A stretch of DNA of 64,000 nucleotides from Shimia sp022448905 (GCF_047126315.1 NZ_CP138953.1:1922001-1986000); one strand, 5' to 3'. Numbered from the stretch's first letter, positions 8,509-17,373 are shown. The notes: generated by a model from the sequence alone, not told the origin. A program made the numbers and translations.

Positions 8509-9249
8509 ATGGCCGGCCATAGTAAATGGGCAAACATTCAGCACCGCAAAGGGCGTCAGGACGCCGCGCGCTCCAAGCTGTTTTCCAAACTTTCCAAAGA
8601 GATCACCGTTGCCGCAAAGATGGGCGACCCTGATCCGGACAAAAACCCGCGTCTGCGTCTGGCGGTGAAAGAAGCCAAGAGCCAGTCCGTGCCAAAAGAC
8701 GTGATCGAACGCGCGATCAAGAAGTCGGTTGCGGGCGAAGGCGACGATTATGAAGAAATCCGCTATGAGGGCTATGGCCCCAATGGCGTGGCGGTGATTG
8801 TCGAAACCATGACCGACAACCGCAACCGGACAGCCTCTACCGTGCGTTCCACCTTCACCAAGAGTGGCGGCAACCTCGGCGAGACCGGCTCTGTTGGCTT
8901 CATGTTCGACCGTAAAGGCGAAGTGACCTACGTCGCAGATGCAGGCGATGCGGATTCTGTGTTTGAAGCGGCAATTGAAGCCGGTGCGGAAGACGTCGAG
9001 AGCTCTGAGGACGGTCACATCATCTGGTGCGAAGACACCGACCTGAACGAGGTGTCCAATGCGCTGGAAGCAGCCCTTGGCGAGTCTGTCAGCACCAAGC
9101 TGGTGTGGAAGCCAACCACGACCACCGAGCTGGATCTGGAAGGCATGCAGAAGCTGATGCGGTTGATCGATGCGCTGGAAGATGACGATGACGTGCAGCG
9201 CGTGACCACAAACTTCGAAGCCTCTGACGAGGTGATGGACCAGTTGTAA
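8509..9249 (+). CDS. yebC: YebC/PmpR-family protein
   Basis: A 246-residue YebC/TACO1-family protein of normal length. The N-terminal AGHSKWANIQHRKGRQDAAR signature, VPKDVIERAIKK, YEGYGPNGVAVIVE and TDNRNRTASTVR are all canonical. The family has been described both as transcriptional regulators and as factors that help ribosomes through difficult proline-rich sequences. GGAGG at 8499-8503 sets ATG 8509; the longer ORF upstream has no support. In many alphaproteobacteria yebC neighbours ruvC/ruvA, but those genes are not here. A strong terminator overlaps the end of the convergent neighbour. Confidence 0.95.
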   Translation: MAGHSKWANIQHRKGRQDAARSKLFSKLSKEITVAAKMGDPDPDKNPRLRLAVKEAKSQSVPKDVIERAIKKSVAGEGDDYEEIRYEGYGPNGVAVIVETMTDNRNRTASTVRSTFTKSGGNLGETGSVGFMFDRKGEVTYVADAGDADSVFEAAIEAGAEDVESSEDGHIIWCEDTDLNEVSNALEAALGESVSTKLVWKPTTTTELDLEGMQKLMRLIDALEDDDDVQRVTTNFEASDEVMDQL

Positions 9250-9261
9250 GCAGCGGTTCTG

Positions 9262-10365
9262 TTAGAGATTGGAAGGGCGCGCTCCGGCTGGGGCGCGCTC
9301 TTTTTCTTTGCGCAGCACGTCGCGGACTTTGTTGGCGGGCAGGCCAAGGAAGGTCTGCGCGGCGACGGGGCTGCGCAGGATCAGGCGTTGCAGCAGGATG
9401 GGACCTGGCATGCCCAGCAGCACGCCGAGCGCGGTGACGGCCCAGAGGTTGCCGGGAGTGCCCAGTTGCCACCAGGCCAGCGTGACGGCGGCAGTGAAGA
9501 AGACGTGGAACAGGTAGATCACGTAGGCTTTGGTGCCGATGTCTGCGAGGCGGGCTTGATGGGGGCGCAACATAAGCAAACCGAAACAGGCGGAAAATCC
9601 CAGCGCAATGGCCAGAAGGCGGCGCGGCGTGCCGGTGAGGATCAAGTCCTGCGTGGCGAGGCGAAAACCGATGAACAGCCCGACAGCGAGTAGTAAAGCG
9701 CCAAGCGGGCGGGCCCAGGGCGCGCTGCGCAAGGCTTGGCGGACGTTGGGTGTTTGTGTGGTCAGGTAGCCGGACATGAAAAACGGCAGCAGGAAAGTGG
9801 CGTCGGTGATTGAGAACCAGTTGGTGGCGGGCAATGGTATTAGACCGAGGCCCCACCAGGCAATGCCCAGCAGGCCAAGCCCAGCGGCGATGTGACGGTG
9901 CCAGCTGCCGCCAACGAGGCAAACCAGCAGGACGGCGGTGGTCATGATCAGGAAGCTGGCTTGCAGGAACCAGAAGTGCGCAAAGCTGGTGACATAGGTC
10001 AGAGGTAGGGGCGGCTGTGCGGTGCCGGCCATACGGCGGGCGAGCCAGAACAGGGTGCCAACCGACAGCATGGGCAGCAGCAGGCGGCGGGCTTTTTTAC
10101 GGATGGTTGTGCGAGCGTCCGGCCAGAGGCCGGTGGCGCGCGCAAAGACCATGCCGGAAATAAAACTGAAAATCAGCATGCGCATGTCCTCAGTGGTGTG
10201 GCTGAGGATGCTGATGGGATGGTCTAGCGGCAGTTCCAGGCCGTAAGCGGGGGAAATGCCAACCATGTGGTGCAGGACAAGGATGAGACAGACGATGGCG
10301 CGCAGCGTGTCGATTTCTGCGCGCATGGTTGCTGCTTGGGGCGTCTGTGACGTTGTTGCTGGCAT
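9262..10365 (-). CDS. Acyltransferase family 3 membrane protein
   Basis: A 367-residue multi-pass protein of the acyltransferase-3 (OafA/OpgC-type) family, which transfers acyl groups to glycans or other envelope molecules at the inner membrane. The N-terminus has the typical EIDTLRAIVCLILVLHHM segment carrying the family His in the first membrane helix, followed by about nine further hydrophobic segments. The SDxR-type region is not obvious. Polar, Arg-rich ends (RKKARRLLLPML) are cytoplasmic loops. No glycan biosynthesis gene is nearby, so the acceptor is unknown. The start at 10365 is the first ATG; an internal Met (about residue 14) directly before the first conserved segment is an alternative. 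Confidence 0.82.
   Translation of the reverse strand: MPATTSQTPQAATMRAEIDTLRAIVCLILVLHHMVGISPAYGLELPLDHPISILSHTTEDMRMLIFSFISGMVFARATGLWPDARTTIRKKARRLLLPMLSVGTLFWLARRMAGTAQPPLPLTYVTSFAHFWFLQASFLIMTTAVLLVCLVGGSWHRHIAAGLGLLGIAWWGLGLIPLPATNWFSITDATFLLPFFMSGYLTTQTPNVRQALRSAPWARPLGALLLAVGLFIGFRLATQDLILTGTPRRLLAIALGFSACFGLLMLRPHQARLADIGTKAYVIYLFHVFFTAAVTLAWWQLGTPGNLWAVTALGVLLGMPGPILLQRLILRSPVAAQTFLGLPANKVRDVLRKEKERAPAGARPSNL
9277..9307 (+). terminator. Terminator of yebC inside the convergent acyltransferase 3' end
   Basis: A 9-bp GC-rich stem (9277-9285 with 9290-9298, one G-U) with a GGCT loop is followed by TCTTTTTCTTT. It overlaps the last codons of the minus-strand acyltransferase gene. Confidence 0.8.
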
Positions 10366-10485
10366 GTTCTATGCCTCATCTGCGCCTTTTGTGGGCGGTT
10401 GTGTCTAGTTTAGCGGGATCGTCCTGTGGTGTCTTGCCTTGCTTGGTGTAGTTGGCGTTCCGGGACAGAGCGCGGCCAGAGTTGG

Positions 10486-11391
10486 TCAATTTGTTGGCAA
10501 ATTGGCCGGAGAGTGAGGGGCCAGGCTTTGGCGTGCGACTCGGCGCACCGCTTTGGTAAGCGGGGCAAGGGCGGGGGCCAGCAGGCGGCTGGATTGCCAG
10601 AACAGAGGTGTTTCGTAGGTGGTGTCGGGGATCAACGGCACCAAGGCGCCGCTTTCCAGATGGGGGCGCACCAGCGGTTCCGGATTCATGCCCCAGCCAA
10701 GCCCCAGCAGACATGCCTCGACAAAACCGGTGGAGGATGGCAGGCGATGGCTTGGCGGCGAAGGCGTGACGCCAAGGTTTTGCGTCATCCAGGTCTCTTG
10801 CAGGCGGTCTTTGGCATCAAAGATCAGGATCGGGGCCGTCGATATGGCCTCTGCGGTGACACCGTTGGGGAAGTTTTTGGCCATGTAGGCTGGGCTGGCG
10901 GAAGGCACATAGCGCATTGGCCCTAAGGGCGTGCTGTCGCAACCAGCAATGGGGGCTTCATGTGCAGTGACAGCGGCGACCACTTCGCCACGCCGGAGCC
11001 AGTCGGCGGAGAAATCCTGATCGTCCACCACCAGATCAAACAGCAGGTCGGGCACCTGCGCGGCGGCTTTGAGGAACCATGTGGCGAGGCTGTCTGCGGT
11101 GACGGCGGTTCTCAGGCGGGCGGTGCGCGGGGAGAGCTTTGCCAGATCGCGGGAGAGCGCGCCTTCGAGCATGCCCACCTGGTCGAGGTGGGCGGCGAGG
11201 CGGCGGCCGGTTTCGGTGCCTTCACAGGGTGTGCCGCGCAGCACCAAAGGCATGCCGACGCGCTCTTCCAGCGCTTTCAGGCGTTGCGAGATGGCGGATT
11301 GGGTGATGCCCAGTTCCTGTGCCGCGCCATCAAAACTGCCGGTGCGCAGGATCGCCGCAAGGGCGGCGAGATGGGCGTAGTCGAGTTTCAT
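10486..11391 (-). CDS. argP: LysR-family regulator, ArgP/IciA type
   Basis: A 301-residue LysR regulator. An N-terminal winged helix-turn-helix (residues 3-60, with GSFDGAAQELGITQSAISQRLKALE) is followed by the substrate-binding domain. The whole resembles ArgP, which senses lysine/arginine and activates argO-type exporters in Escherichia coli. Context agrees: an ArgO/LysE exporter lies divergently 454 bases from its start, with one small unknown gene in between. That gene's stop codon overlaps the argP start (ATGA at 11388-11391), so the two are co-transcribed leftward. The C-terminal ~20 residues look unconserved. Confidence 0.87.
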   Translation of the reverse strand: MKLDYAHLAALAAILRTGSFDGAAQELGITQSAISQRLKALEERVGMPLVLRGTPCEGTETGRRLAAHLDQVGMLEGALSRDLAKLSPRTARLRTAVTADSLATWFLKAAAQVPDLLFDLVVDDQDFSADWLRRGEVVAAVTAHEAPIAGCDSTPLGPMRYVPSASPAYMAKNFPNGVTAEAISTAPILIFDAKDRLQETWMTQNLGVTPSPPSHRLPSSTGFVEACLLGLGWGMNPEPLVRPHLESGALVPLIPDTTYETPLFWQSSRLLAPALAPLTKAVRRVARQSLAPHSPANLPTN

Positions 11392-11762
11392 TGCAGCTTG
11401 GCTGCGGTGCCGTGTGTGGGCCTGATCCGATTTTGGTTGGCATTGAGCGTTGAGCCGTCATGCGCCAAGGCCCAGTCTTTGGCCTCATTAAGAGACATGC
11501 CGAGGTTCACCGCCAGCTTGTCCGCCAGCGCATAGGCGGAGCGGGTGGGGTGCAGCTTTGTCAGCAATTCGACGTGACGCAGGCGCGCCTCGGGGAATTG
11601 GTCCAGGCAGTGCTTGATGTCGTCCTGCGGCAGCTGGAAGTGGAAGGCCAGCGCATTGCGTAAAAACAGCGCGTCATGACCTGCCGCCTCAAGGCGGCGG
11701 CAGTAGTCTACGTTGCTTTCCCCATTGACGGGCGGCAGGGTTTTGTAGCTTGGAAGCGACAT
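11388..11762 (-). CDS. Unrecognised 124-residue protein co-transcribed with argP
   Basis: I do not recognise this family. The protein is soluble, has no signal peptide or membrane segment, and is mostly predicted helical, with conserved-looking aromatic and charged positions (NVDYCRRLEAAGHDALFLRNALAFHF). Two features support it as a real gene: its stop overlaps the argP ATG by 4 bases, and its start faces argO across a short promoter region. It is the first gene of the argP transcript, so it may tune basic-amino-acid export or ArgP itself. That role is inference from position only. Confidence 0.65.
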   Translation of the reverse strand: MSLPSYKTLPPVNGESNVDYCRRLEAAGHDALFLRNALAFHFQLPQDDIKHCLDQFPEARLRHVELLTKLHPTRSAYALADKLAVNLGMSLNEAKDWALAHDGSTLNANQNRIRPTHGTAAKLQ

Positions 11763-11844
11763 AAGCTGTCCTAATGTGGTCCCAGGTTTTTTAATTTGAG
11801 TAATTCATGGGCGGGCCGTAGTCAAACCCCAACACAAAGGTGCA

Positions 11845-12489
11845 ATGGATAACCACTGGGGGCAAGACGATATGGGCGAGACAGGCATTTTGGGGCCAGC
11901 ATTGGCCGGGTTTGCGTTGGGGCTGTCGCTGATTATGGCGATTGGCGCGCAAAACGCCTTTGTGCTGCGCCAAGGCTTACGTGGAGAATATGTGCTGCCA
12001 CTGGTGCTGACCTGTGCGGTCAGTGACGCCATCCTGATCACTTTGGGCGTGGCGGGGTTTGGCGCGTTGATTGCGGCCAATCCCACCATGATTGAATGGG
12101 TGCGCTATGGCGGTGCAGTGTTCCTGTTTGTCTATGGGGCGATGAATTTTAAGGCCGCTGCAGCTGGCGGAGATGCTCTACAGGACAAGGGGCGCACAGC
12201 GAGCAGCTTTGGCGCGGCGGTTATGACCTGTGTGCTGCTGACCTGGGCCAATCCGCATGTATACTTGGATACGGTTGTGCTGTTGGGTGGAATTTCCGCG
12301 CAATATGCGCCGGGATGGGCCTTTGGCGCGGGTGCGGTGACCGCAAGCTTTGTGTTTTTCTTCTCGTTGGGGTTTGGCGCCAAACTGTTGCGTCCCTTCT
12401 TTGTTAATCCGCGCTCCTGGCAGATTTTGGATGTGCTGGTCGGGCTGACCATGTGGGCGATTGCCGCGAAACTGATCTGGGGCATGTGA
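11845..12489 (+). CDS. argO: LysE/ArgO-family amino acid exporter
   Basis: A 214-residue exporter of the LysE superfamily, ArgO branch, predicted to send arginine/lysine out through the inner membrane. Six hydrophobic segments are visible, together with the family landmarks GxNAFVLRQG (residues 34-43 region), VSDAILI and TWANPHVYLDTVVLLG. Length is as expected. Two starts are possible: ATG 11845 (AAAGG just upstream) or ATG 11872 (GGGGG at 11858-11862, MGETG), the second giving 205 residues. It lies divergent from the argP pair, the usual arrangement for ArgP-controlled export. Confidence 0.9.
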   Translation: MDNHWGQDDMGETGILGPALAGFALGLSLIMAIGAQNAFVLRQGLRGEYVLPLVLTCAVSDAILITLGVAGFGALIAANPTMIEWVRYGGAVFLFVYGAMNFKAAAAGGDALQDKGRTASSFGAAVMTCVLLTWANPHVYLDTVVLLGGISAQYAPGWAFGAGAVTASFVFFFSLGFGAKLLRPFFVNPRSWQILDVLVGLTMWAIAAKLIWGM

Positions 12490-12490
12490 A

Positions 12491-12550
12491 GGGGCGCTGC
12501 CCCCGTCGGCGCAAGCGCCGACTCCCCCGGGATATTTAAGGAAGGAGAAG
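12491..12550. repeat. Rhodobacterales-type intergenic repeat, copy 1
   Basis: A hairpin pair (GGGGC/GCCCC, then GTCGGCG-CAAG-CGCCGAC at 12505-12522) is followed by CCCCCGGGATATTTAAGG and GAGAAG. The same arrangement with a near-identical tail follows mcm at 38671. It starts one base after the argO stop and probably acts as its 3' end. Confidence 0.65.
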
Positions 12551-12654
12551 AGTGGGGCATTGTGTGAGGTTGCGCACATAAGTTGTGGGGACTTGCCTGT
12601 TTTGTGCGGCAGGGGAATGGCCATATCCTGCGGGTAGCAAGTCAGGAGGACGCC

Positions 12655-13599
12655 ATGAGTTGGAACCCAGCCTTAGAGCCAAAATTGCCCGATGCCACCG
12701 CCTTGGAGGCGATTGAGACAGTCATTGTGCCACGCTCTCGAGACCTTGGCGGGTTTTCTGTGCGGCGGGCGTTGCCTGCGCCGAAGCGGCAGATGGTGGG
12801 GCCATTTATCTTTTTTGATGAGGCGGGGCCGGCAGAGTTTTTGACAGGGCAGGGCATTGATGTGCGGCCGCATCCGCATATCGGGCTGGGGACGGTGACC
12901 TATCTGTATCGCGGTGAGTTTGAGCATCGCGACAGTTTGGGCACGCATCAGATGATTTATCCCGGTGAGGTGAACTGGATGGTGGCAGGGAATGGCGTGA
13001 CCCATTCGGAGCGCACGTCAGAAGCGACACGTAAGGCGCCAAGTTCGCTGTTTGGGATTCAGACTTGGATCGCTTTGCCGGAGGAGCACGAAGATGATCC
13101 GGCGGCGTTTGAACACCACGGCAAAGAGGCGCTGCCGTTTCTGGAAGGCGAAGGCAAAGAGGTGCGGTTGATCCTTGGGGATGCCTGGGGGGAGCGCGCG
13201 CCGGTGAGCATGATGTCAGAGACATTTTATGCCGATGTGGCCTTGCAGGCTGGGGCGAAGCTGCCGATGCCGGACAATCACGAGGATCGGGGTTTGTATG
13301 TGGTGGACGGCGCGGTAGAGATTGCCGGGGACGTGTTTGAGCCGGGACGTATGGTGGTGTTCCGGCCCGGCGATGCGATCACCGTGACGGCGGGACCGCA
13401 GGGTGCGCGGTTGATGGCGCTGGGCGGGGAAACCATGAATGGGCCGCGGTATATCTCGTGGAATTTTGTTAGCTCCAGCAAGGAGAAAATTGAGGCTGCG
13501 AAAGCCGATTGGGCAGCCGGAGATTGGGCCGATGGGCGGTTTCAATTGCCGCCGGGGGATGATCAGGAGTTTATTCCCTTGCCGGACAGGATGCTGTGA
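12655..13599 (+). CDS. Pirin family protein
   Basis: A 314-residue bicupin pirin. The N-terminal cupin carries the metal-binding set (RPHPHIGLGTVTYLYRGEFEHRDSLG... WMVAGNGVTHSE), which contains the His and Glu ligands seen in YhhW-type quercetinases. A second cupin covers roughly residues 180-270. Family members have been linked to quercetin oxidation and to redox-responsive regulation, so no precise role can be given. AGGAGG at 12644-12649 fixes ATG 12655. A possible -10 (TATCCT, 12624-12629) with TTGTGC 16 bases upstream lies before it. Confidence 0.9.
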   Translation: MSWNPALEPKLPDATALEAIETVIVPRSRDLGGFSVRRALPAPKRQMVGPFIFFDEAGPAEFLTGQGIDVRPHPHIGLGTVTYLYRGEFEHRDSLGTHQMIYPGEVNWMVAGNGVTHSERTSEATRKAPSSLFGIQTWIALPEEHEDDPAAFEHHGKEALPFLEGEGKEVRLILGDAWGERAPVSMMSETFYADVALQAGAKLPMPDNHEDRGLYVVDGAVEIAGDVFEPGRMVVFRPGDAITVTAGPQGARLMALGGETMNGPRYISWNFVSSSKEKIEAAKADWAAGDWADGRFQLPPGDDQEFIPLPDRML

Positions 13600-13642
13600 C
13601 GCCGCGGCACAATTTTGCTTAACAGGTTTCCTACCTCGACAC

Positions 13643-13671
13643 TGCCGCCACGTCATGTCTATGTGGCGGCA
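13643..13671 (+). promoter_or_regulatory. Hairpin abutting the DMT-transporter start codon
   Basis: TGCCGCCAC (13643-13651) pairs perfectly with GTGGCGGCA (13663-13671). The last base is the A of the ATG at 13671, and no Shine-Dalgarno sequence is visible, so the stem may limit initiation. Confidence 0.45.
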
Positions 13672-14576
13672 TGACGGATGAAAGCGCGTATTCGCCCCTG
13701 AAGGGTGTGTTTTGGATGCTGGTCACGGGGCTGTGCTTTGTGGCGGTGACCGCGCTTGTGAAAATGGTGAGCACGCGGTTGCCTGCGTCGGAGACAGCGT
13801 TTCTGCGCTACGCGCTGGGCATAGTGTTCCTGATCCCGATGATCAAACCCATTCTGGAAGCGAAGCTCACCAAGCGGCAGATTGGCTTGTTCAGTCTGCG
13901 TGGCATCTTGCACACTGGTGCGGTGGTGGCGTGGTTCTTTGCCATGGCGCGTATTCCGATCGCCGAGGTCACGGCGATGAACTATCTGTCGCCGGTCTAT
14001 GTCACCATTGGTGCGGCGCTGTTTTTGGGGGAAAAGCTTGCGTTTCGGCGGATCGCGGCGGTGATTGTGGCGCTGATTGGGGTGACAATCATTTTGCGGC
14101 CGGGCTTTCGCGAGTTGAGTCCGGGACATTTTGCCATGCTGTTCACGGCGCTGGGCTTTGCCGGTGGCTACCTGATTGCCAAGCGGTTGAGTGAAGAGGT
14201 CAGCCCCACGGTGGTTGTGGGGATGTTGTCGGTGACGGTGACCATTGGGCTGGCGCCTTTGGCGCTGTCGGTCTGGGTGACGCCGACGTTGGAAGAGTTG
14301 GTGATCCTGTTTGGCGTGGCCTGTTTTGCCACGGCAGGGCACTACACCATGACTTTGGCATTTAAGGCGGCGCCGGTGACTGTGACGCAGCCGGTGAGTT
14401 TCTTGCAGATGGTCTGGGCGGTGTTGCTGGGCTGGATTGGTTTTGGCGAGCAGCCGGATGTCTGGGTGCTGGTCGGGGCGCTTACAATTATTGGCGCGAT
14501 CAGCTTTATCACCTGGCGTGAAGCCATGCTGAAGCGGCGTCAGATCACGCCGCTTGTGGGGCAGACCAAGCTCTGA
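13671..14576 (+). CDS. DMT-superfamily (EamA) transporter
   Basis: A 301-residue inner-membrane protein with ten predicted hydrophobic segments in two EamA repeats (about residues 10-140 and 155-285). The typical FLRYALG and AMNYLSPVYVTIGAALFLGEK stretches are present. Such proteins export metabolites or amino acids; the substrate is unknown. The start is odd: ATG 13671 lies at the foot of a perfect 9-bp hairpin and has no clear ribosome-binding site. The protein begins sensibly there (MTDESAYSPLKG before the first membrane segment) and no better start is seen. Confidence 0.9.
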   Translation: MTDESAYSPLKGVFWMLVTGLCFVAVTALVKMVSTRLPASETAFLRYALGIVFLIPMIKPILEAKLTKRQIGLFSLRGILHTGAVVAWFFAMARIPIAEVTAMNYLSPVYVTIGAALFLGEKLAFRRIAAVIVALIGVTIILRPGFRELSPGHFAMLFTALGFAGGYLIAKRLSEEVSPTVVVGMLSVTVTIGLAPLALSVWVTPTLEELVILFGVACFATAGHYTMTLAFKAAPVTVTQPVSFLQMVWAVLLGWIGFGEQPDVWVLVGALTIIGAISFITWREAMLKRRQITPLVGQTKL

Positions 14577-14579
14577 GAT

Positions 14580-14609
14580 TTGCCACAGCGCCGTAAGTGC
14601 GCCTATCCT
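14580..14609 (+). promoter_or_regulatory. Candidate promoter of the DUF1036-fusion gene
   Basis: TTGCCA (14580-14585) and TATCCT (14604-14609) are separated by 18 bases, and a GGAGGGGG ribosome-binding site follows at 14621. This is a sigma-70-like match by eye only. Confidence 0.35.
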
Positions 14610-14633
14610 GAGGAAAATCGGGAGGGGGACACT

Positions 14634-15719
14634 ATGAGATCAACTTTCTGGATGGTCGGGTGTGCGGCCGCGGTGACGCTACCGGTGGCCGCGCGGGCGG
14701 GGTTGGAGATCTGCAACGAGGCTGGGTTCTCACAAAGTGTGGCGGTGGCCTACAAGGATGGGGATGTCTATCGATCTCGCGGGTGGTGGAACCTTGATCC
14801 GGGCGAGTGTGACACGCCGGTGACCGGCGATCTGAAGCGGCGATACTACTATGTTTTTGCCACCGCGCGCGGCTATGAGTTTGATCCGGCGGAGCGGTAT
14901 AGTTTTTGTACTGAGCTCTCCGGGTTTTCGATTGTGGGCGATGAGGATTGCGAGGCGCGTGGCTATGACAAATCCATGTTTGCAAAAATCGATACAGGTA
15001 AAACGGCCAAAGACTATCGGTTGAATATCAAAGCGGGGATTTTCACGGCGTTGGAAACGGGGGGCGCAGGCGGTGCGACCGCAACGCCGCCTGCGGAGAT
15101 TGTGTACACGACAGAGGCTGAAGCACGGCGGATTTTGCCCCTTTATATGCCTATGGAGAACTCCGGTTTCTTTGGGGAACCGTTTTCTCAAGTCGGCATC
15201 TTTCAGGGCTGTGCCTATGAATATGAGGACGCGTTTTGCAGTTTTCATGCGGAAGGCTGGAAGTATTATGTGAACTACGGCAACGGCACTGAAGATGCGT
15301 TGCTGGATGCGCTGGAGTATTTGCCCGTGGGCACGCCGGTGGCCTTTGGTGGCGACATGATCAGCTATGGCGATATCACGGTGGACACGGTGATCCGTGA
15401 AGTGAGTTATTTCCCCGAGCTTGATCCTTATCAGGACATCCGTGAAGCGATGCAGGGTATGTGGCGCGATATGACCGACATCACCGCGCAGATCATGATC
15501 GAAGGGGCGGAGCTGACCGAGTTCTATAATGGTGAGCCGGTTGCCGATTATTTTCTACAAATCGCGCCGGGGTGTGATGCGGGGCCGGGCGGGCCAGTGT
15601 TGTTGCAGACCAACCCGGAGGATCGAGAGCCCTATTGCTATATGATCGACAGTGTCACGGACAACGAGATGGTGCTCTATTATTACGGCAACCCGGAGCC
15701 CTTCGTTTATCGGCGATGA
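14634..15719 (+). CDS. Secreted DUF1036 protein fused to an undescribed C-terminal module
   Basis: A 361-residue exported protein. A signal peptide (residues 1-22, ending AARA) precedes a DUF1036 domain at about 24-135 (EICNEAGFSQSVAVAYKDG, GWWNLDPGEC, YYYVFATARG). After a short Gly/Ala/Thr linker a second module runs from about 175 to the end. This module aligns without gaps to the 218-residue protein encoded at 17374, with a constant offset of 146 residues. Shared residues include GEP, QGC, a second Cys, SxGD, LDPYxDIR and QGxW. I recognise no family for the module. The next gene is choline sulfatase. GGAGGGGG at 14621-14628 sets the start. Confidence 0.82.
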   Translation: MRSTFWMVGCAAAVTLPVAARAGLEICNEAGFSQSVAVAYKDGDVYRSRGWWNLDPGECDTPVTGDLKRRYYYVFATARGYEFDPAERYSFCTELSGFSIVGDEDCEARGYDKSMFAKIDTGKTAKDYRLNIKAGIFTALETGGAGGATATPPAEIVYTTEAEARRILPLYMPMENSGFFGEPFSQVGIFQGCAYEYEDAFCSFHAEGWKYYVNYGNGTEDALLDALEYLPVGTPVAFGGDMISYGDITVDTVIREVSYFPELDPYQDIREAMQGMWRDMTDITAQIMIEGAELTEFYNGEPVADYFLQIAPGCDAGPGGPVLLQTNPEDREPYCYMIDSVTDNEMVLYYYGNPEPFVYRR

Positions 15720-15792
15720 TTTGTCGCGAAACGTCTTGAGCTTTTCTGGGTGGTGTTCCTAGGGTGTGAGAAACCGTCCAAGGAGCTAAAGC

Positions 15793-17301
15793 ATGTCTCG
15801 TCCCAACATCCTGATTTTTATGGTGGATCAGCTCAACGGCACGTTTTTTCCCGATGGGCCAGCGGAGTGGTTGCATGCGCCGAACTTGAAGAAGCTGGCG
15901 GCGCGGTCGACGCGGTTTCAAAACGCCTATACGGCCAGCCCACTATGCGCGCCGGGGCGGGCGGCGTTTATGTCAGGACAGTTGCCGAGCGGCACAGGGG
16001 TCTATGACAACGCGGCCGAGTTCGCTTCGTCCATTCCCACCTACGCGCACCATTTGCGCCGGGCCGGGTATCAGACATGCCTGTCCGGCAAGATGCATTT
16101 TGTTGGGCCAGATCAGTTGCACGGCTTTGAGGAGCGGCTGACCACGGACATCTATCCGCCGGATTTTGGCTGGACGCCGGATTACCGCAAACCGGGCGAG
16201 CGCATCGAGTGGTGGTACCACAATATGGGCAGTGTGACTGGAGCAGGTGTGGCGGAGATCTCCAACCAAATGGAGTATGACGACGAGGTCGCCTATCACG
16301 CCACGCGCAAGGTCTATGATCTGGCGCGGGGGCATGATGACCGGCCCTGGTGTCTGACCGTGAGTTTCACCCACCCGCATGACCCCTATGTGGCACGCAA
16401 GAAGTACTGGGACCTGTATGAAGACTGCGACCACCTGCTGCCGGAGGTCGGGGCCATTCCGTATGAGGACCAAGATGCGCATTCCAAACGCATTTTTGAC
16501 GCCAATGACTGGCGCAGTTTTGACATCACCGAAGAGGATATTCGCCGGTCGCGTCGGGCGTATTTCGCCAACATCAGCTATCTGGATGACAAGATTGGCG
16601 AAGTGATGGAGGCGCTGGAGGCGACGCGGCAAGAGGCGGTGATCCTGTTTGTCAGTGACCATGGCGACATGCTGGGCGAGCGCGGCTTGTGGTTCAAAAT
16701 GAGCTTCTATGAGGGCTCCAGCCGTGTGCCGATGATGGTGGCGGCTCCGAATATGGAGCCCGGATTGGTGACCACGCCGGTGAGCAACATCGATGTCTGT
16801 CCAACGCTGTGCGAATTGGCGGGGGTGAGCATGGAGGAGGTCATGCCCTGGACCACAGGCGAGAGCCTGGTCCACCTGGGGCAGGGCGGAACGCGCGACA
16901 CGCCGGTGAGGATGGAATATGCGGCGGAGGCTTCATATGCGCCGATGGTGTCGCTGCGCTATGGAAAGTGGAAGTACAACCGCTGTTCCCTGGACCCGGA
17001 TCAGCTGTTTGATCTGGAGGCCGATCCGCATGAACTGACCAATCTGGCAGAGGAACCGGCGCATCAGGGCACGGTGCAGACACTACGGGCCAAGTCGGAG
17101 GCGCGCTGGGATTTGGCGGCGTTTGATGCGGCGGTGCGGGAAAGTCAGGCGCGGCGTTGGGTGGTCTATGAAGCGCTGCGGGAGGGCGGGTACTTCCCGT
17201 GGGATTATCAGCCGTTGCAGAAGGCCTCGGAGCGCTACATGCGCAACCATATGGACCTGAATGTGGTGGAGAAGAATCAGCGCTTTCCGCGTGGGGAGTA
17301 G
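15793..17301 (+). CDS. betC: Choline-sulfatase
   Basis: A 502-residue type I sulfatase that hydrolyses choline-O-sulfate to choline and sulfate, feeding betaine synthesis. The N-terminal metal site IFMVDQ contains Asp11, and the active-site motif is LCAPGR with Cys52, which must be converted to formylglycine. GKMHFVG, SFTHPHDPY and VSDHGDMLGERGLW supply the remaining metal and sulfate ligands. The C-terminal region with WDYQP and the YMRNHMDLN segment is typical of the BetC branch. Choline sulfatases act in the cytoplasm and no signal peptide is present. AAGGAG precedes the ATG. It sits between two secreted paralogous-module proteins and close to betI, betB and betA. Confidence 0.94.
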   Translation: MSRPNILIFMVDQLNGTFFPDGPAEWLHAPNLKKLAARSTRFQNAYTASPLCAPGRAAFMSGQLPSGTGVYDNAAEFASSIPTYAHHLRRAGYQTCLSGKMHFVGPDQLHGFEERLTTDIYPPDFGWTPDYRKPGERIEWWYHNMGSVTGAGVAEISNQMEYDDEVAYHATRKVYDLARGHDDRPWCLTVSFTHPHDPYVARKKYWDLYEDCDHLLPEVGAIPYEDQDAHSKRIFDANDWRSFDITEEDIRRSRRAYFANISYLDDKIGEVMEALEATRQEAVILFVSDHGDMLGERGLWFKMSFYEGSSRVPMMVAAPNMEPGLVTTPVSNIDVCPTLCELAGVSMEEVMPWTTGESLVHLGQGGTRDTPVRMEYAAEASYAPMVSLRYGKWKYNRCSLDPDQLFDLEADPHELTNLAEEPAHQGTVQTLRAKSEARWDLAAFDAAVRESQARRWVVYEALREGGYFPWDYQPLQKASERYMRNHMDLNVVEKNQRFPRGE

Positions 17302-17373
17302 TTCGCCACACGTGAGAGTAGATTGTTAAGGCTTGTGCCCCTAGGCTGCGTCCAACGCGAAGGGGATAGATTT

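Noticed and set aside
10376..10714. 112-codon minus-strand frame overlapping the argP 3' end
   Set aside because: Overlaps argP in another frame and contains only basic, Pro-rich sequence with no start signal.
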